Source: Neurospora intermedia (taxonomy: Eukaryota; Ascomycota; Sordariomycetes; Sordariales; Sordariaceae). From it: a DNA stretch of 64,000 nt. The notes beneath the pieces are model-generated. The model made no database searches and was not told the origin of the DNA. It was given only the letters and a program-made list of their open reading frames with translations. The stretch lies in NCBI GenBank assembly GCA_037102815.1, contig BTPP01000001.1:6783001-6847000 (forward strand), read 5' to 3'. Both the position numbers and the translations under genes were made by a program. Every line of letters begins with the position of its first letter. Position 1 is the first letter of the stretch. This document shows positions 54,565 to 64,000 of this stretch, piece after piece.

Positions 54565-55709
54565 GCGGCAGACCTGAGAATGGTCGACGACTCTGCAGCA
54601 GTCAAAGACCGCAATTGATATTTGTAGGCGCTGGCAGTTGGATCTGGTTGTACATACCTAGTGTCGGTTTTTCCCTTGTGCGATTTTGTCTGGATCTGCA
54701 CTTGGAAAAAAAGATTGAACGGATGATCTTGGATGTCTATAATGATGAGATGATGAGAGATGGATGGATGATACCTGGTGGGATTGATGGAGAGGGGAGA
54801 TACCAAACCGAAAGAATGAATGAATCATTCTTTTTGATACACGAACTTTGTTCTTGTTCTTGTTGGTCGTGATCGTGATCGTGTCTGTGTTTGTTGTGCG
54901 GTGAAACTCTCGTTCACCCAGCCGAGTAACCCCGTTGTTGCTTTGATGCTGAAGACGGGAGATGGCAGTACCTCTACCGATGGAAGGCGGCACGCTACGT
55001 GAAGGTCGTAGTGCGGTCGTTGTGGGTGACAAGTTTGCTCAACTCTTTCTTGGAAGTTGAAGTCAGGTTGAAGTTGGACGTCAAGGTTGGACATCAGATG
55101 AAAATCGGAACAAGCAACCCCATGCAGAGCACCACGAAGCACCACGCAGAAGCACCTGCATGCAAAGACGTCAACCGCCAGCATGAAGCATAAACCCGAC
55201 ATGACAAAAACAGACGGGCGTCCATGCGTGTGAAAATGGGAATGGGAATGGGAATGGGAATGGGAATGGGAATGGGAATGGGAAGCGGAATACCCTCAGA
55301 ATGTCAAGCAGGCCAAATGCCATCAGACCAGGCACACCTTGGCGTCAAACGCGGGGCACATGCATTTGGGCATTGGCCGATGCCTTTGCCGATGCCGATG
55401 CTGATACCGATGCGAGACTTTCCTCCCACGACGCAAAACAATCAAATGCCCCGTTATACTCCCTCGACATGGCGATAGCGATAATTTTGTTCGTACAATC
55501 AGCGACATTAGTCTTGCATCAGACCTCAAAAAATTCGTGAAGTCAGGAGGAGACCCGGCGGTTGAGCTTCCTCCGTCCCGCTCCGGCTGGGCTACGGGTA
55601 GCACGAAAGGGGAAAAGCGGGGTTGAACCCGTCTGCACCACCTTCGTGATGGCTTGGCATTTTTTTGGTATATGTAACCTCTTGATTGCACACCAATATC
55701 CAACAATAA
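54565..55709. other. Intergenic region with hexamer microsatellite, no gene seen
   Basis: It holds the 3' region of the metalloprotease, a GGGAAT hexamer array and the upstream region of tRNA-Gly. No coding signal is supportable. Confidence 0.45.
55236..55283 (+). repeat. Hexanucleotide microsatellite (ATGGGA) x 8
   Basis: Eight perfect tandem copies are present, followed shortly by irregular GATGCC/GATACC-type repeats (about 55,377-55,412). Confidence 0.95.
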
Positions 55710-55781
55710 GCGCCAATGGTCTAACGGCTAGGATTCATCCCTTCCAAGGATGAGGTGGGGGTTCGATTCCCTCTTGGCGCA
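55710..55781 (+). tRNA. tRNA-Gly (anticodon UCC)
   Basis: The intronless cloverleaf has acceptor stem GCGCCAA/TTGGCGC with discriminator A, anticodon stem CATCC/GGATG and anticodon TCC at 55,743-55,745. The T arm is GAGG-type, with GGTTCGATTCC conserved. A TCTTTTTTT pol III terminator follows directly. Confidence 0.95.
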
Positions 55782-56317
55782 TCTTTTTTTCTGTTTTTTT
55801 GTCTTCCATTATTGTTCAAAATGATGTTCGGAGTATGAGTTGATGTATTCATTTTTTGTTGTTGATATTCTGTGTTGGGGGAGAGGGGAGGAGACTTGGC
55901 CTTTTAGGGACTCTAGGTCATGTCACGAAACCGAATTGGAGTTTGTCATGACATGTGACACCTTTGTCGTTCTTTTTTTTGGCCAAAGATGAAGAGGTAA
56001 AGATCGCAGGTGTTATGTTCGTTCGTCATGTGGGTGGGTGAATATTGGGTAAAGAAGGGATGAACGCGTGCATACGTTCGTTCAATGTTCGCGACACCGG
56101 AACGCTATAAAGGGTTTTATGAAGAAGATGATCGGGAATTCAGACGAAATTGACCATTTTCTGAAAGGTAATCTTCACGATTGTCTGTCTGCTACAAGGG
56201 ACATCATGCTTGATTCCTTTGTTTGGTCCCAGATAAAGGCAGGGCATCAACAAGTACCTACCAAGAGACCAACCCTTCCTCCCCGTCCATTTACCCATCC
56301 ACTCATCTGGCGTTCAC
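55782..56317. other. Intergenic region, no gene seen
   Basis: It lies between tRNA-Gly and the 3' end of the sugar transporter. It is T-rich at first with no coding or RNA signal. Confidence 0.4.
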
Positions 56318-58146
56318 TCAAACCTGCCTCTCATGAACAACAGAATGCTTCTCATTACCCAGCTCTCCAACCCCCTGTTCAGTCTCCACCCTCTTCTGCT
56401 GCAACTGAGCCAAGTCTTCTTTATTCTCAAACACTGCATCATCACACCCTTCGTTAGCAACAGCTCAATCCTTATAATAGGGGGGCCAGATGCACTCACA
56501 GAAAGCCAACTCCTCCAAACTGCGATTCGATGTCTCCGGCCACAAGAACCAGATGAGCGCTGCCTCGGCAAAGATCCAGCAGCAGTACACCAGCAGGTAC
56601 TTCCAGCCAATGGCCTGGGTGCCGATGGGGTTGACGTTGGTACCAAAGAACTGCGCCGCCTTGCCCCAGAACTGGAAGATGGCGATGCCACGGGCGCGTT
56701 GGGCGTAGGGGAAGATTTCGACGAGGTAGGCTGTCATTGGTTAGCATCTGAACAAAAAACCAGACGAAAGAAAGCAGGGGAAAGGATAAAAGGAGGACTG
56801 ACTGTAGGTAAGAGCGTTGAAACACAAGTTATAAGCTGGACTGTAAGCGTAAATCCAGAACAGACTGAACTTGGCCGCCACGGGATTCTTGTGTGCAATA
56901 AACACCGCCGTGCACACCGTCCAGCCAACGTAGACTGCCAAAATCGAAAAGATGCCCGTCAGGTACATGGTCCTGCGCCGGAACCGCATAACCACCATCG
57001 CGGCGCTGACACCGCAGACCAAACTCCAGCACTGATTACCCAAGTTATACTTGGTCTGAAAGCTGGGATCCGTGTAGCCGATCAACTTGAGAACATCACC
57101 GAGAAAGTACGAAATGACGACGTTGCCCGACAGTTGAGTGAACAGGCCGAGCAAAGAACCGATGAGCACGCGGCGACGCATACCAGCGGTCCGGATCATA
57201 TCCGCCCACGACTGCTTCGAATGCTCTAACTCGATCTCGAGAGTGACTTTGATCTCGGCGATTTCCGCCTTGACAAACTCACTGTCCGCGTTGCCTTCGG
57301 CATGGTAGCGGATGAGCACATTCTTGGCTTCCTCAAGTCGATCTTTACTCATCAAGTATCTCGGAGACTCCGGAAGGAAGAAGACAAAGATGACTTGGAG
57401 GAGGGAAGGAGCCATTTGAAGAAGAGAGGGAATTCGCCATGACCAATCGTTCTTGATTCGTTGTGTACCATACGTGGAGCCAGCGGCCACGATGGCACCG
57501 ATGAAGTAGCAGGCGTTGAAGAGGGATGTCAGAATGGGACGTTCCTTTGGGTAGGCGAGTTCGCCGATCAAGCACGAGCCAGCGACAATAGCATAGGGGA
57601 GACCGAAACCAATGATGGCGCGGGCAATGATGTACATGGGGGCTGGAGGACGTTAGTATAACCGAGCGAAGAGGTCTAGCATGAAGTGGGCACACCGTTC
57701 TTCGAAAAACCTTGGATGAATGTGCCGATGATCATGATGCAGGAGCCAAACATGATGCACCATCGACGACCAAAGTTGTCGTTAATGAGCGGGATGAAGG
57801 GCAGACCGAGGACGGAACCGAGAGGAAGAGCGGAAGCGAGGATGCCACTGTAGCCACCGGTTGGGTGGCCGAAGTCTGTTTACTCCCATTAGCATCTAAA
57901 GATATCTTCTTCAACTTCAATGCCTTCTATTATCGTGATGAAGCACTCACATTCTTTCCACGCAGGCAACAACTGTGCGGAGTTGATGATTTGCGAATCG
58001 AACCCCGACGTCATCTCGATACCGATGACACAGGGGAAAAGCAGCAGGTACATGTTCCGCAGGTAGGGTTTCTTCCACCATGGGATAGGATCATCCATGG
58101 CCATCCGGTGGATGACATTGTCGGATTGGGGGCCTCCACCGACCAT
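56318..58146 (-). CDS. MFS sugar transporter (SP family, lactose-permease/hexose-type), 520 aa, five exons
   Basis: Exons are 58,146-57,951, 57,875-57,696, 57,642-56,803, 56,730-56,500 and 56,433-56,318. All four introns (53-75 nt) have CTAAC-like branch sites and keep frame. The donor of intron 3 is the less common GTCAGT. Landmarks are NDNFGRRW (loop 2-3), WSWRIP (about 192-197), FLPESPRYL (about 214-222) at the end of TM6, TYLVEIFPYAQRARG (around 406) and PETSNRSLEEL before the cytosolic tail. It imports a mono- or disaccharide with protons across the plasma membrane; the exact sugar cannot be told. The C-terminal tail is Glu/Gln-rich. No cluster of sugar-metabolism genes surrounds it. Confidence 0.92.
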
Positions 58147-60475
58147 CTTGACGGCGTGTGGTGGTGATTAGCTGGTATTGGAGTAAGTGGTGAGTAATGC
58201 AAGTGAAGACGATGGCGCGGTGTAGAGACCGGACATGGGAAAAGGCAGAAGCCCTCCGGAAGGGACCAATATCAGGGACCAAGGCGTGCATATAAGGACT
58301 GGAAACAGTGCAGGTTGTCTCTCCTCAACCAGGGTCCGGTATCTGGGCATTGCCCGTGGGCAAGTGACTTGTATCAGGCTATATGTTCCCTCATCGGATT
58401 GTAGGCAATATAGAGAAAGGGAGATATGACTGGCTGGGGAGACCCGATCGAGTGGAAACGTGAAGTGTCAGTTTGTTGTTGGTTCGATTCCCCAGGTTTT
58501 CGTCTCGCATCAGGTGCATTCTTCCAGCGAAAGCAAGTCCGAGGAGGAGGATCGTCCAGTTGTGGGTTGACCTAGGAAAATGGGACCTAGAATTGGAAGG
58601 AGACTCTATAATGCATAGTGAACACAAAGATTAGATGGATGTAGATTCGAGATGTGACGGTACTCCCGTGGTGACTATTCCTGACGCTCGCCTCTCGTTA
58701 GAGCTGTCAGCTGCCAAGGAAGCATTGACTGGCACCGGGAAGGAAGATGTGAGTGAATTAGTGGTATAGCCTGCGACTCCTAGATGGGGAAGCTTGAGAT
58801 CGGTGGTTCACTGAACGAGGTTCGGTTAGGCTAAAGACCGTCGTCCAGAAGGACAAGAGATCCAGCATGCATGGTGTGGAGGGAGAAGCGTATCACCCAC
58901 CCTAGGCTCCTTACGACCCACTGCCATGTAGCCGATTCTCTAGATATACCAATGTGACTCCCATACATTATTCAGCTTCCCATTTCTCTGTGACGAAGGA
59001 TGTTAGAGAGTGTCCTGGCCACATTTCCTGTCAGTCTACGAGAGCCGTGGTAATGGACCCTTTTCTTGTTCTTCCCGACGCGTTCTTGATACGTAGATGT
59101 CATGGAAAGCACTTGGGAAAAGCGTTCCGGCATCCAATGTTATGGCCGTGATTCCGTTGCAGGTGCTCATATCAGGCTAATGTACCTTACCCAACCACGG
59201 CTGGTGAGCGGCACGGCATATGTGGCATGCGCGGTTCGACGCCAGAATGAGACCCTGTCGACCAATCTGTAGGGCAAATAATGCCGCTCGGCGTTATTCT
59301 GTCTTGCCCATAGCAACCTATAGTGCTATCTGCATGCGCGGGACAGGATGAGGTCCCGTGAGGGTGTAAGGCTGGCATGTATGGTCCAAGTCCAGCGAGG
59401 AGAAAGGGACGAAGAAGTTCGAGACATGGTGTGGTGGCTTGAATTAAGCATCAAACAGTGTAAGCCAAGAGCATTGGCAGATACATGTGCTGGGTGTCAA
59501 GTTGACCAAGCATTTTTCGAGTTCGAGCTGAGAAGGTCGTTTCAACCTTGACACGACATGTCTGGAAGATGGAAGCGTTGTTGTAGCTCAAGTGTTCGGA
59601 TGAGAATGTTCGAGTATGTCGGACCGAAAGTGCTCGGGGTAGGATAGTACGATCCGGGGAACTGTCAAAACACCCATCTATTCAGTCAGCAATCGTGCTT
59701 TGAGCCGAGCCAGTAACCTCCAACTTCCACCAGCCTTGCAATATATGATCTGACCGACGTAGATGGATGAACTTGCCGAACTTCCGTAGGTGACCACTCC
59801 TGTCGCGGATATCGCATGCAATGTCTAGCCCGTCATGCACTCAAAGTCCTGTGTCTGGTCGGCAGGGCTTCGCGACTGTGCTCATGGCAACTGTGATTGA
59901 GGGACGGGACGGTTGTTGATCTGGAGTGAGAATTCGAGAAGCAGGGCAATGTTCATATTACAAAGAAGGCAATAGACAAGCACATCATCTCAAAAGACGG
60001 GGTTTTGGTATGACAGGATGTGAGGAGGAAAAAGTAGACGAAGATGTTGTGGGAGAGGCGAAAGCATCAAGCAGCGCGGAAAGATCGAAGTTGCCCATGA
60101 TCGATTCGTCAAGCAACTCCAGAGAGCGGGATGTCGGGTTGGGGTGGAAAAGCAGTTTCTGGACTGGGAAAATTCAGCGTATCGATTGGCGCTCCATATT
60201 CCATCATTCGCTCCTTCCAATGTTGGTGAAGCAAAGGAATTCATTCACAGGGTGACATAATCTCGCCGCGGTTCACTCCTTCCTTCCATCCTCGCATTTC
60301 ATGTGTCCACCTGCTCCGTGCTACTCCTTCCCCAACTCTCTTTTGTTCTTCTGTTCACGGGATGGAAAAGCCAGCCCGTTCCCGTAAAGGTAGAGGTAAT
60401 ATCTCCCACTGTTGGTGTCAACGACTTTGAACGATCTACGGGTGATGCTCGTAACGACTCACCTCAAGCTCCAAA
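58147..60475. other. Long gene-free region (2.3 kb)
   Basis: It holds the promoter of the sugar transporter on its left side. The remainder has only short frames (at most 109 codons at 59,926-60,255, on the strand opposite to another frame). A T-arm-like GGTTCGATTCC near 58,480 has no accompanying cloverleaf. Confidence 0.4.
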
Positions 60476-60685
60476 CTAACACTTCCCGCAAGGACTCCAA
60501 GGACAGTACCCGACCTCGCAGTAGTTGGAGCAGTAGCATTGTCCACTGCTGCAATACCCCGTGCCGCCGCCGCACGTCTTGAGAGCAGCTAAGGCCTTTG
60601 GGTCCATGGACTGCGGATCGAAGGCGGGAGCAGGAGCGGCGAAGACGGCCATGAGGGTGGCGAGCATAATAAAGGCGCACTTCAT
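60476..60685 (-). CDS. Small secreted cysteine-rich protein, 69 aa
   Basis: A signal peptide (MKCAFIMLATLMAVFAAPAPA) is followed by a short acidic pro-region and a C-terminal Gly/Cys/Tyr-rich domain with eight cysteines in about 32 residues (spacing C-x7-C-x4-C-x-C-x3-C-x4-C-x4-C-x2-C). The chain ends at the last cysteine. This is a classical layout for fungal small secreted proteins (defensin-like, effector-like or cell-wall). I know no named family with this exact spacing. A TATA-like TATAAAAAG lies about 76-84 nt upstream of the ATG. The gene stands alone. Confidence 0.75.
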   Translation of the reverse strand: MKCAFIMLATLMAVFAAPAPAFDPQSMDPKALAALKTCGGGTGYCSSGQCYCSNYCEVGYCPWSPCGKC

Positions 60686-60760
60686 TGTCGTTTGACTTGT
60701 TGATGCGAAGTTGAAAAGTGAGGATTAACTGAATTCAAATGACCGTTGATGACTTCCTAC

Positions 60761-60769
60761 CTTTTTATA
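60761..60769 (-). promoter_or_regulatory. TATA box of the small cysteine-rich protein gene
   Basis: TATAAAAAG is read on the minus strand, 76-84 nt upstream of the ATG at 60,685. This is a normal TATA-to-start distance for a highly expressed fungal gene with a short leader. Confidence 0.55.
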
Positions 60770-61829
60770 GGAGTGTTCCTGAGAAATGATATGCTCCTAG
60801 GTATGGACGGCCATCATAGACACATAGCTTATAGTTCTAGTGACAACGAAGGCTTGGAAGTACCAAGTCAGCGATGCCGACAGGTTCAAAGAAATAAGGG
60901 CAGCCAACAACTTCCAATTATTAACCATTTTTGGCTCAACTCACAAGACCCCAAGCGTCCCGGCAGTTTGGATCAAAAGCGTTGCCATATGGATGTATAA
61001 TGTCATATAAAGGCGAAGAATCAAAGACTGGCAGAGACATACGGTGAACAGACGGGTGAAGTGCTCTGGTTGATATTGCGGGTAACATGTTGATGTCCGG
61101 GCCGTGACGCGGCATGTTGTACAAGCAGCGACTTGTACTGTGTCGGCCGAGGGAGGAGAACGACAGGGTAAACACATTCTATATGGGGGTGTTCGGGAGA
61201 CTGCTAGGTGAAGGAAAGTTGCCGTTCGTCTTCGTTTGGGATAGCATCCTCTTCCGTTACCACTGGCTACACGCAGGATGTACCAGACACCGCGGTTGCC
61301 AGCCAGCAATCTCACGTCGACTTTTCCAGGCCGTCGCAAACCAACCCTTCTCCTTTTTTCCACCTTTATTCTTTCGTTCTCCTTGCTCTAGCACCGGGCC
61401 CCGAACAATTATTCTCCACTCCTGAAATTCCCCAACTCTCGGGTCCGGTGTTCACCGACGCCCATGACTGCCAATAAACCACTAACCCCTCTCGAGGGCT
61501 AGATTCGTAAAAGGTTCGCAGTAGCTGACAAAAGGATCGATGGTGTCACGGTTTCGTCAATAGAAAATCGTGACGTTTGACAGCTAGGATGATTCCGCAC
61601 CAACATCGGGCATCCTCGGCACGCCCCTCAACTGACCAATCAGAGGCCTTCCTGGTGACTAACCGCCAAGGATAGGGGTCCTCGATGCTTGATGATGTGT
61701 TTGCCGTTCTTCAACAGCCTTTATCTTCCAGAACGGGCAGTTTAACTCTGTCGCGTGTAACATTCGATTTTCGTCAATTCGAGACACGCAGTTCAAAGGG
61801 TGTTTGTGCAAATCGTCGAGAAAAACATC
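60770..61829. other. Intergenic region, no gene seen
   Basis: It lies between two divergent genes (cysteine-rich protein to the left, phosphatase-like gene to the right). No supportable coding or RNA feature is present. Confidence 0.4.
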
Positions 61830-62442
61830 ATGTCCACAGCACCACCCAAAGAGACCGAAACCGAGGCGGCGCCCTGGTACGCCGCCTACCCCGAGCCTCA
61901 GTCGGACCTGATGAACATCTCGCGCGCAGAGGTGCTAGAGATGCTCAAGGGCTCGACGGGGGAAACCGCCGGCAAGGATTTCGTGCTAGTCGATCTGCGA
62001 AGAGACGATTGCAAGGTTCGTTTGTTCGTCGTGATGGCTGGCGTCCATCCACCCCCTTTAGTTCCTTCCCAGAGTCCAGCTCCAGAGCAGCCTCCAGGTG
62101 CTAACGCCAAGCCCCCTCCGCCCCTTTTACCAATAGGGCGGCACAATCCGCGGCTCAATCAACCTCCCCGCGCAGTCGATGTACCAGACCCTCCCGACGA
62201 TTTATGACATGTTCAAGGCGGCGGGGGTGAAGAAGGCCATCTTCTACTGCGGCACTTCGAGAGGCCGTGGTAGTCGTGCCGCGCGCTGGTTGTCGGATTA
62301 CCTCGTCAAAATAGGCGATGACTCGATTCAAAGTTTTGCTCTGTTTGAAGGCATCAAGGGTTGGGCCAACGCGGGGCCCGAGTATGTCGAGTTTATGGAT
62401 GAGCACGATGGGTCGGTCTGGGAGAGGTTGAAGAGCCAGTGA
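61830..62442 (+). CDS. Rhodanese/Cdc25-type phosphatase or arsenate-reductase-like protein, 163 aa, two exons
   Basis: Exons are 61,830-62,015 and 62,137-62,442. The 121-nt intron has donor GTTCGT, GCTAAC branch and ATAG acceptor. The join DDCK/GGTIRGSINLPAQ restores a conserved rhodanese segment. Domain landmarks are ISRAEVLEML, VLVDLRRDD (strand with Asp-Arg), IRGSINLPA, and the active-site loop YCGTSRGRGSRAA with Cys100 and Arg106 in the CX5R phosphatase arrangement. The yeast relatives are Ych1 and Acr2; Ibp1 is the fission-yeast relative. It may be a phosphotyrosine phosphatase, or it may reduce arsenate. The sequence alone does not decide. It lacks a targeting peptide, so cytosol or nucleus is likely. 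Confidence 0.88.
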
Positions 62443-63342
62443 AGGACGCGGAGGCGGGATTGGTGGATGACGGCCGGGGGTGGTTCGTCGATGGCGGTGG
62501 TGGTGGTGGTTGTTGATGGTCGAGAGGGGTGTTGTTGGGAGATGTGGGAGATGTTGAAGAGGGACGCCGAGGAGGCAGTTGGGACGTTGCCTGTACTTGG
62601 CTGAGGGGATTGGTTCTGGGTGGCGGACATGGTTGGTGTTTGTTGATGATGGGAATGAGGGCATTCAGGGGTGGTTGTTTACAGCTTCACAAACGACGGG
62701 AGCATTAACAAAGAAGAAGGGAATCGACACAATTATAAATTCCCGATTTCAAAAGACAGGGACATGGATTATGTCTCCATGACTGCATAAAGTCGACGAT
62801 CGTATGAGGCGAGTTTGGACTTCTTGGACTCCATTCGCTCACCGCACAAATCCATCACATCTGTTGGGCTTCAAGGCTTCAACCTGGTCGGTCTCGACTT
62901 GGTGAAAGAGGAGCAATTCGACGAGTGGAAGCCCCAGACGCGGAACCGACAATCCATTCGTAGCGAATCGACACTGCAGCGCATCATCTTCAGCGGTCCC
63001 GTCTATCCCGTCTAGGCCCGGCTTCAGGGGACCCCCGCCCGCCTGTGTCAGCCTCCTGTGTCGGGTCCGCCGTCGGGTGTGGTCCCGCAATGAGTGGCCC
63101 AAGCTCCCCCACTAGCCCCGCATGATCGACCAATCAAAGGCGGAAATTGGTGTGATGCCCGTCTGTCAATCGGCAACTTGTGCCGTCGCTGGCTGTTGAC
63201 GCCAAACTGACCGTCAAGGTGCCTGCCCTCTGTCTGACGCGAGTGATCAAAGAAATTGTTGGCCAAAACAAAAACAAACAACAACACCAGCAAACACACA
63301 CACACAACCCCAAACGGAACCCACAGACACAAACCGCCCATC
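62443..63342. other. Intergenic region, no gene seen
   Basis: It holds the 3' region of the phosphatase-like gene and the promoter of the dynactin gene. The latter ends in a CA-rich leader (63,270-63,340). Confidence 0.45.
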
Positions 63343-64000
63343 ATGTCACGACGACCGCCTAGAGGAGAATACATTGAGACCGACACCGGCAACAAGGTCG
63401 CCCGCAAGGCCACTTTGGTCGGCACCCAAAACATTATGCTCGGCGGCAAGACAGTCATCCAGCCCGACGTCATGATCCGAGGCGACCTCGCGAGAACGAT
63501 TCCACCAGCCCAGTCCGCGTCCGGCGGTCCAGCCAACAACACTGCCGTTGCCATTGGTCGCTACTGTTTCTTGAGCAGAGGGTGCTGTCTTCGGCCGCCG
63601 GGCAGGATGTACAAGGGGTATGTCTGCTCCTCCACCCTCTCTCTCTCTTCCAATTTGACTGTGTTCGTTACCATGGCTGACGGCAATCTAAACAGAGTCT
63701 TCACCTTCATGCCCCTCCGTCTCGGCGACCACGTCTTTGTCGGCCCCGGTACCGTCGTCCAAGCTGCTCAGATTGGCAACCACGTCCACATTGGCGGTAA
63801 GGTCGTCATTGGCGAGTTTGCCATCATCAAGGATTACGTCAAAGTTCTCGACGGCTCGGTTGTCCCTCCGAATATGGTCATCCCCAGCTTCAGCATCGTC
63901 GCTGGTCAGCCGGCGCGTATCATTGGCGAGATCCCCGAGGGAGGCATCGAGGCATTCGAGTTGAGGGATTTGTACAAGACGGTGGGGAATAACCCCCAGC
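63343..64000 (+). CDS. ro-12: Dynactin subunit p25 (DCTN5), partial at the right edge
   Basis: Exon 1 is 63,343-63,617, the intron 63,618-63,696 (79 nt, GTATGT ... TCTAAAC ... ACAG) and exon 2 63,697 to the window end with no stop yet. Exon 1 begins MSRRPPRGEYIETDTGNKV and continues with GTQNIMLGGKTVIQPDVMIRGDL. Exon 2 has the left-handed beta-helix hexapeptide turns (LGDHVFVGPGTVVQ, IGNHVHIGGKVVIG) and PPNMVIPSF. These match p25 of the Arp1 pointed-end complex. That complex caps the dynactin filament and links dynein to endosomes. A small Ala/Ser/Gly insert (about 50-65) is extra relative to the animal protein. The symbol ro-12 is recalled from the Neurospora ropy-mutant literature and was not verified. 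Confidence 0.92.
   Translation, partial: MSRRPPRGEYIETDTGNKVARKATLVGTQNIMLGGKTVIQPDVMIRGDLARTIPPAQSASGGPANNTAVAIGRYCFLSRGCCLRPPGRMYKGYVCSSTLSLSSNLTVFVTMADGNLNRVFTFMPLRLGDHVFVGPGTVVQAAQIGNHVHIGGKVVIGEFAIIKDYVKVLDGSVVPPNMVIPSFSIVAGQPARIIGEIPEGGIEAFELRDLYKTVGNNPQ

Noticed and set aside
58470-58500. GGTTCGATTCC T-arm-like sequence
   Set aside because: No pairing acceptor stem or anticodon arm is found upstream.
1-64000. CRISPR arrays, bacterial operons, ribosomal RNA
   Set aside because: No regularly spaced repeats with unique spacers, no Shine-Dalgarno-led operons and no rRNA-like blocks are seen. The gene structure is eukaryotic.

Overview
The window looks like nuclear DNA of a filamentous ascomycete, almost certainly Neurospora (N. 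crassa or a very close relative). The signs are short spliceosomal introns with GTATGT/GTAAGT-type donors and CTAAC-type branch sites, a long AT-rich block whose decay is dominated by C-to-T/G-to-A change as expected from repeat-induced point mutation (RIP), fossil copia and gypsy retroelements, and recognisable single-copy Sordariales genes. From memory, the nitrate transporter nit-10 and an M43 metalloprotease have close locus numbers in N. crassa, which fits the gene order here; I could not check this.

Region 1 (about 1-17,370) is AT-rich, RIP-decayed repeat DNA. It holds a broken Ty1/copia element (1-3,762, minus strand, truncated by the window edge), into whose LTR-side sequence a full-length but broken gypsy element (3,763-11,216, 260-bp LTRs, 5-bp target duplication) has inserted. 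Beyond it come a decayed gene-like relic (about 11,520-12,180), a small unmutated island with minisatellites and a telomere-like TTAGGG doublet (12,300-12,660), and about 4.3 kb of unassignable decayed repeat.

Region 2 (about 18.1-34.2 kb) is the most unusual part: a head-to-tail array, all on the minus strand, of eight intact-looking genes plus one pseudogene of a single divergent family that I do not recognise. Each has an N-terminal probably helical module (ALK-x-A-x-KY ... W-x-x-YF-x-x-SL-x-K-x-LRDLP), a low-complexity linker that usually carries a nucleoplasmin-like bipartite nuclear localisation signal (KRPA ... KRxK), and a C-terminal probable beta module (FTVxTxGxYxVRVxEG ... GPATVQVK). 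Most also have a strong 5' splice-site consensus close to the stop codon. In a genome that destroys duplicates this is a striking expansion, and it lies directly beside RIP-decayed heterochromatin-like DNA.

Region 3 (about 34.7-64 kb) is ordinary euchromatin with widely spaced genes: an intron-containing tRNA-Thr(UGU), a divergent protein-kinase-like protein, complex I subunit NDUFB7, a nitrate transporter (nit-10 type), a J-domain-like protein with an altered HPD, two secreted proteins of unknown role, a 2EXR-type protein, a secreted M43 metalloprotease, tRNA-Gly(UCC), a five-exon MFS sugar transporter, a small secreted cysteine-rich protein, a rhodanese/Cdc25-type phosphatase and the dynactin p25 subunit, which is cut by the right edge. 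These genes form no obvious pathway. Intron coordinates were read by eye from splice consensus and reading-frame continuity.
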